A stretch of DNA of 64,000 nucleotides, taken from contig NW_027507208.1 in NCBI RefSeq assembly GCF_052324685.1, forward strand, positions 1 through 64,000. Direction: 5' to 3'. Origin of the DNA: Brachyhypopomus gauderio (taxonomy: Eukaryota; Chordata; Actinopteri; Gymnotiformes; Hypopomidae). Shown here one piece after another: positions 59,464 through 64,000 of the stretch. The translations under genes and the position numbers were made by a program. A model generated the notes under the pieces. It worked only from the letters and a program-made list of their open reading frames with translations. It was not told the DNA's origin and made no database searches. The first letter of the stretch is position 1; each line of letters begins with the position of its first letter.

Positions 59464-60500
59464 TTCTTCTTTCGGCTATTCTCTTTCAGGGGTCACCACA
59501 GCGGATCAAACTCCTCCATCTGGCCCTGTCCTGAGTGTCCTCCACTGACACCCCAGCCACTCTGATATCCTCTACCACTGCATCCATAAACCTCCTCTTA
59601 GGTCAAGAACTCCACTGCTGTCTCTCCCAAACATTTCCATGCCTCCACTGGAATATCATCAGGTCCAACTGCCTTACCACACTTCATTCTCTGAATTGCA
59701 GCCCTTACTTCCTCCTTGCTCACCTGAGGCACTTCCTGATTCACAACCTCTACCTCTTCTAACCTTCTTTCCCTTTCATTCTCTTGATTCATCAGCTCCT
59801 CAAAATACTCCTTTCACCTTCCCAAGACACTCTCCTCACCAGACAACACATTTCCATCTTTATCCTTTATCATCCTAACCTGCTGCACATCCTGCCCATC
59901 ACAGTTTCTCTGTCTGGCCAATCTGTACAGATCCTTTTCCCCTTCCTTAGTGTCCAACTTCTCATACAGCTTGCTATATGCCTTCTCTTTAGCTTCTGCC
60001 ACTGCTCTCTTTGCCTTGCGACACATCTCCTTGTACCTCTGTCTACTTTCTTCATCTCGCTGAAAATCCCAATTCTTTTTAGCCAACCGCTTTCCTCTCA
60101 AACTTTCCTGAACTTCCTCATTCCACCGCCACGACTCCTTGTCTATCTTCCTCTGTCCTGAGGTCAAGTACCTTCCTAGCCACATCCCTCACTGCATTTG
60201 AAGTTTCATCCCAGGTATCCAGAACACCACCACCATTACCCAGTACCTGCCTCACCTCATCCCTGAATTTTACACCACAGTCCTCATCCTTTAACTTCCA
60301 CCACCTGATCTTAGGTTCCGCTCTCACTCTCTTCCTCTTCTTCACCTCCAACATCATCCTACATATCACCATCCTATGCTGTTTAGCTACGCTCTCCCCG
60401 GGTAACACCTTGCAATCACTAACCTCTTTCAGGTTTCGTCTCCTACAGAGGATATAGTCGACCTGTGTGCATCTTCCACCACTCTTATGTTACCCTGTGC
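59464..60500 (-). mobile_element. RTE-like LINE, copy C, truncated by the duplication edge
   Basis: It matches 32128-33167 and carries the same RT-core deletion. The endonuclease domain is missing because the duplicated block stops. The left target duplication (59448-59463) is intact. Confidence 0.88.
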
Positions 60501-60799
60501 ATGTAACCCATGTAGCCTATCTGTTGACCTGGTGTGCTAAACCTTAAGCACATTCTCTGCCTTACACTCATTTAGAAATTCTAAAACACACTTTTTGCAA
60601 AACATTAAACACAGTTGTTCACATAAGACATTCAAACATTCAAAACTGAAAATCATGTGTTTCTTTTGGAAAACACTGCCACGCAACTGCTACACTCACC
60701 TACCAAAATCCATACCCAGTCCTCCTCACACGTTACAACACTTGAGCTATGTATGTTTAAATCAATAGTGGTTTAAATTGATGTCCACACATTCAGTCT
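60501..60799. other. Intergenic stretch, nothing recognised
   Basis: Starts at the end of the segmental duplication. AT-rich, no frame or repeat family recognised. Confidence 0.35.
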
Positions 60800-61429
60800 G
60801 TATTGTCTATCTTTTTGCAGGCTTCTACCCAAGACGATTGCATGCAAGCACCTACAAGCACCTGGGAGATGGTCTGACTTGCCAGTGGATGTACTGATGC
60901 CGGGGTTGGATGTGCCATTGCCACAAAAGGACGTGCTGATGCTCCTACCTGAGGCCCAACATCTACACCGAAGGGACTGTGGGAACTAGAACCATAAATG
61001 TAGAACCACCTTTTGTCCACAAATACGGACTTGTGCTAACAGGCTGCCCAATGGAGGATGGGTTCCCTTTTCAGTCTTGGTCCTCCCAAGGTTTTCTTCC
61101 TAATTTTTTATTTATTTATTTAAACTTTATTTTACCAGGGAAAAATCCCATTAAGAACCTCTTTTTCAAGGGAGCCCTGGCCAAGATGCAACAACAGCAA
61201 TACAGTTACAGCCAACAAATAAAATTACAAAGTTAATTAAAACAGGTGCATGTGAGGGAGGCTGTCTCTCCCTCACTTCCTAATCCCCACCATCATCGTG
61301 GGTTTTTCCTCGCCACTGTTGCCTTTGGCTTGCTCATTATGGATCTGGAGCCATACGATTGTAAAGCTGCTTTGTGACAACATGTGTTGTAAAAAGTGCT
61401 ATATAAATAAATTTGACTTTGACTTTATG
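60800..61429 (+). repeat. LINE/SINE 3' tail with a nested insertion
   Basis: Plus-orientation member of the tail family (compare 11593-12040), ending 'gctatataaataaatttgac' plus a TTTGAC repeat. It is split at about 61110-61285 by a different repeat beginning TTTATTTATTT and containing 'tttattttaccagggaaaaa' and 'caagggagccctggcc', a separate teleost repeat. Confidence 0.8.
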
Positions 61430-61430
61430 A

Positions 61431-62280
61431 TCACAGTGTACCCTTCTTCTGATGGCTACTTCCAGCAGGATAACTCGCCATGTTATAATTCATGATTCAT
61501 CTCAGACAGATTTATTGAACACAACAATGAGTTCCCTGTACTCCAGTGGCCTACATAGTCAGATCTCAATCCAATAGAGCACCTTTGGGATGTGGTGGAA
61601 CGGGAGATTCGCATCATTGATGTGCAGCCGACAAATCTGCAGCAACTGCGTAGCAATCACATGATGCTATCATGTCAACATGGACCAGACTCTCTGAGGA
61701 ATGTTTCCAGTACCTTGTTGAATCTATGCCACAAAGGATTAAGGCAGTTCTGAATGCAAAATGGGGTCCAACCTGGTACTAGCTGTAATGGTGGTGAACC
61801 CGAGGGTAGAGAAGGATCCATTAGCAGGTGTAAAGATGTTGAATTTTAATATAGAAAAACAATGAACTGAAGTCCCAAAAGGGGACGACCCCAAAGGGTA
61901 GACAGGCAGCAGCACAAAAGGGCAAGACAAAAACGGGAGAGTCAAAAACCAGAGAAGACTAAGAGCAGCAGACAAAGGTAACAAAAGGGCCAAACAGGCA
62001 GGAGGATCAAAAACACAGAGCAAGGATCAGAAACCAGAACATCAATCAGAGAAATACACAGGATCACAGCTTGGTAAAGACACTCAGAGAGGCAATACTT
62101 CGCACTGGCGACTTGTGAACAGAGTCCTTAAGTAGGGTGTGGTGAATAGTAAATTAGAGTCAGGTGTTCTGGTCAATATTCCAGCGATGGCGCCCTCTGG
62201 CGGTCACGGGCGTGATTGCCATTCCTGACACTAGCAAGGTGTGCCTAATAACGTGGCCGGTGAGTGTATATACTATATAT
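61431..62280 (+). pseudogene. Tc1-like transposase remnant, split by a solo LTR
   Basis: The 3' part of a Tc1/mariner element. Nucleotide blocks encode 'LSEECFQYLVESMPQR' and 'IKAVLNAK', followed after the solo LTR by an end reading 'aataacgtggccggtgagtg'. Many stops and indels interrupt the frame, and the 5' half is missing. Confidence 0.8.
61784..62230 (-). mobile_element. Solo LTR inserted in the Tc1 remnant, 447 bp
   Basis: On the minus strand it begins TGTCAGGAATGG and ends CCATTACA. It is flanked by CTAGC (61779-61783 and 62231-62235), and removing it restores the Tc1 sequence 'ggtactagcaaggtgt'. Confidence 0.92.
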
Positions 62281-62284
62281 ACTA

Positions 62285-62963
62285 CAGTGGGGAACCGTCA
62301 GGGCCCTCTACGCCCTCTCAGAGGGCCTAAAATATTCTTAAAGCATTATATATATAATTATCCAATTTTATTTTATCTACTTACAGTTTGACATTCGACA
62401 TCTAAACAATTACAAAAATATAAGCAAATAAAATATTCACCCGTGTCTATTCAATCTGTGTTGGAAGGTGAGGGGTTGAGTGGAAGCCTGTGAGCCTGTG
62501 TCTCCCCCTATCAGGACTGTGATGCCCGCTGTTCGTTTACAGAGGGCCTGGCAGTTATAATTCAGCGCAATACCAGTTTCAAATGACAGCAAAATTGACC
62601 AATCATATCTTCTCTCTTAGTGGGCGGGCTTAACTGTATGATAATTTCCGCCCGCTGTGGCGACGCTAGCTGTCGTTAGCACCATCGCTAGCTAGTTTCG
62701 ATTCATCCCTTTGACGTCCTCGTGCGCGTTGTTTACATATTCCGCTTCCGAGAACCACGGAGCTGTGAACCTTATTTTGTTTGGAAACTTATTTTGCTTA
62801 AGATGTTATCTAGTACAGATATTATTGTTTATTGCGTTTTTAAAGCTGTACTGTCGTCTCAGTTTTTCTTTATTTAGTTTATTAAGAAAGGAAAAAAATA
62901 ATTTCGGGGGGGAGGGGGGGGGGGGGTAGCGGGCCCAGGTTTAAAGGTCACGGTTCGCTACTG
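62285..62963. mobile_element. Non-autonomous hAT-like element
   Basis: Inverted ends begin CAGTGGGGAACCGT (left) and CAGTAGCGAACCGT (right, reversed). It is flanked by ATATACTA (62277-62284 and 62964-62971). A G-rich run lies at about 62906-62926. No transposase was recognised. Confidence 0.9.
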
Positions 62964-62991
62964 ATATACTATATTATATAGTGTATATGAT

Positions 62992-63441
62992 TGTGATGGA
63001 AATTGTGTTATACTGATTACAAGAGAATTGTGAAGTGTGATTCAGTATGAAATCATGTGCTCATGTGTATGTGTGTATTATGACCTATGTTAAAGGAATG
63101 TGCAGAGGTAGAAAACACTCTTATCTGCCTTGACCCGCGGACCCATCAGCTGTTTCTATAAGCTGCTGCTTATGCTAAAACATGAAAACTACTGTCAGGA
63201 GAGAATGCACATGTAAGGCAAAAACTGTCTACTGTGCATTCTGCCTTGTTTCTCAGTGTGCCCAAATGTACTGTAAACATGTGATGAGAACCCCGCCTAC
63301 TAAACGGTATAAAGGAGGGGGACGGTTCTCTCTCCTCTCAGCTTCTGTTCTAGACTGAACTTTCATGCTTATTTTGTCTATTAATAAATTTCTCTTTTAA
63401 CCACGCCTGAGTCCTCGTATATTTCAGAAATTTCCACGACA
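62992..63441 (+). mobile_element. Solo LTR with TATA box and polyadenylation signal, 450 bp
   Basis: It begins TGTGATGG and ends CACGACA, flanked by ATGAT (62987-62991 and 63442-63446). It has 'ggtataaaggaggggg' at about 63307 and 'aataaa' at about 63384 in the usual promoter and poly(A) order. Whether it comes from an endogenous retrovirus or a Gypsy element cannot be told without internal sequence. Confidence 0.87.
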
Positions 63442-63446
63442 ATGAT

Positions 63447-64000
63447 AATGAATTACATGAATGGTTTATACCTATTATTTTTACATTTTAATTATGACCA
63501 AAACTGCTATATTTATTTAAAATATCATGGGTATACATTCAACATAATACTAATGCTACTCCCACCACTAATAATAAAACTACTGTAAATGTTTTGTTAA
63601 TTTTCCTTAGCTCAAGGACAGTAACGTTTCACTGGGGGCCATCCCGTTATTTACCACTAGGTGGAGTATGGATGCCATGCAGGGCTAAATGATCACTTAA
63701 TTCTACATATTTTAAATCTATTTTAATTATCTAACAATAAAAATGAATTATTGTAATAATTTAACCATCAAGCTAAAAAAAGTCTAGATCTGGTACCATG
63801 GAAATGTCTTCAGAAGGTACAAGGTGTGTGGAGCACAATGCTAATAAATCTTTTTTTCTTTTAAACTTTAGATAATTCTCCAGTGGTCTGTTTCTGTATT
63901 CATACAAGTGCTAGAGCCATCATAAGCTCTTTTTTGAGGTTCTAATTTCTGTAATCCATGTTAAATTAACTTATTCCGACAGATGCACATGAAGTCAGAA
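63447..64000. other. Intergenic stretch, nothing recognised
   Basis: AT-rich sequence with no coding frame or repeat identified. Confidence 0.4.

Larger units (their letters stand above)
50261..60500. repeat. Segmental duplication, copy 2
   Basis: Counterpart of 24534-33167, longer because it keeps an integrase exon region (about 55700-56135) and carries a later hAT insertion (57700-58881). It ends at 60500 inside the RTE-like LINE, where sequence unlike copy 1 begins. Confidence 0.9.

Overview
This is a eukaryotic window, almost certainly from a teleost fish. Genes are split by GT-AG introns, intergenic DNA is AT-rich, and mobile DNA dominates. The repeats include LINE tails ending in TTGA or CATT repeats, an RTE-type LINE, an L2-type LINE, Ty3/Gypsy elements, solo LTRs, and Tc1-, hAT-, Kolobok-, Ginger- and ISL2EU-like DNA transposons. 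The species cannot be fixed from the sequence. There are no bacterial operons, rRNA genes or CRISPR arrays.

Left part (1-24.5 kb) holds the host genes, all on the minus strand. A CatSper-like ion-channel remnant (pore exon at 1.7-1.9 kb) runs into a repeat tail. A USP37-like ubiquitin protease can be joined as 14 in-phase exons (3867-7058, about 486 aa) with Cys, His and Asn/Asp boxes present. A truncated copy of its middle exons (8942-10136) has lost the Cys box and ends at a foldback element. A second joinable gene of six exons (13681-20178, 206 aa, N-terminal membrane anchor, proline-rich tail) is not recognised. Its first intron contains a 4.97 kb antisense LTR retrotransposon whose 1346-bp LTRs look identical and whose pol is mostly deleted. 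A Kolobok-like element with a frameshifted THAP exon lies at 22.3-23.3 kb.

Middle and right part (24.5-60.5 kb) is a mobile-element complex arranged by duplication. A large direct segmental duplication (about 24.53-33.17 kb and 50.26-60.50 kb) carries a minus-strand gene combining a GIN1/Ginger-like integrase with a C48 (Ulp1/SENP-like) cysteine protease. Copy 1 has three disabling lesions. Copy 2 keeps the integrase-core exon and all three protease catalytic residues. Next to it on the plus strand is a YqaJ-nuclease-type transposon gene, broken by an internally deleted RTE LINE and frameshifts. About 3.2 kb of it is duplicated in tandem (32045-38509), and a decayed DDE transposase follows (38644-39115). 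A perfect 23-bp inverted repeat at 30812 and 42163 may mark the ends of this element.

A 175-bp satellite array (42.19-48.66 kb) is split by an intact, apparently very young Gypsy element (42561-47242). It has identical 146-bp LTRs, a 5-bp target duplication and one 1360-aa gag-pol frame. An L2-like LINE piece is spliced into the same satellite. The right end (60.8-63.4 kb) is a stack of nested insertions, most with readable target-site duplications: a LINE tail, Tc1, a solo LTR, a hAT element and another solo LTR.
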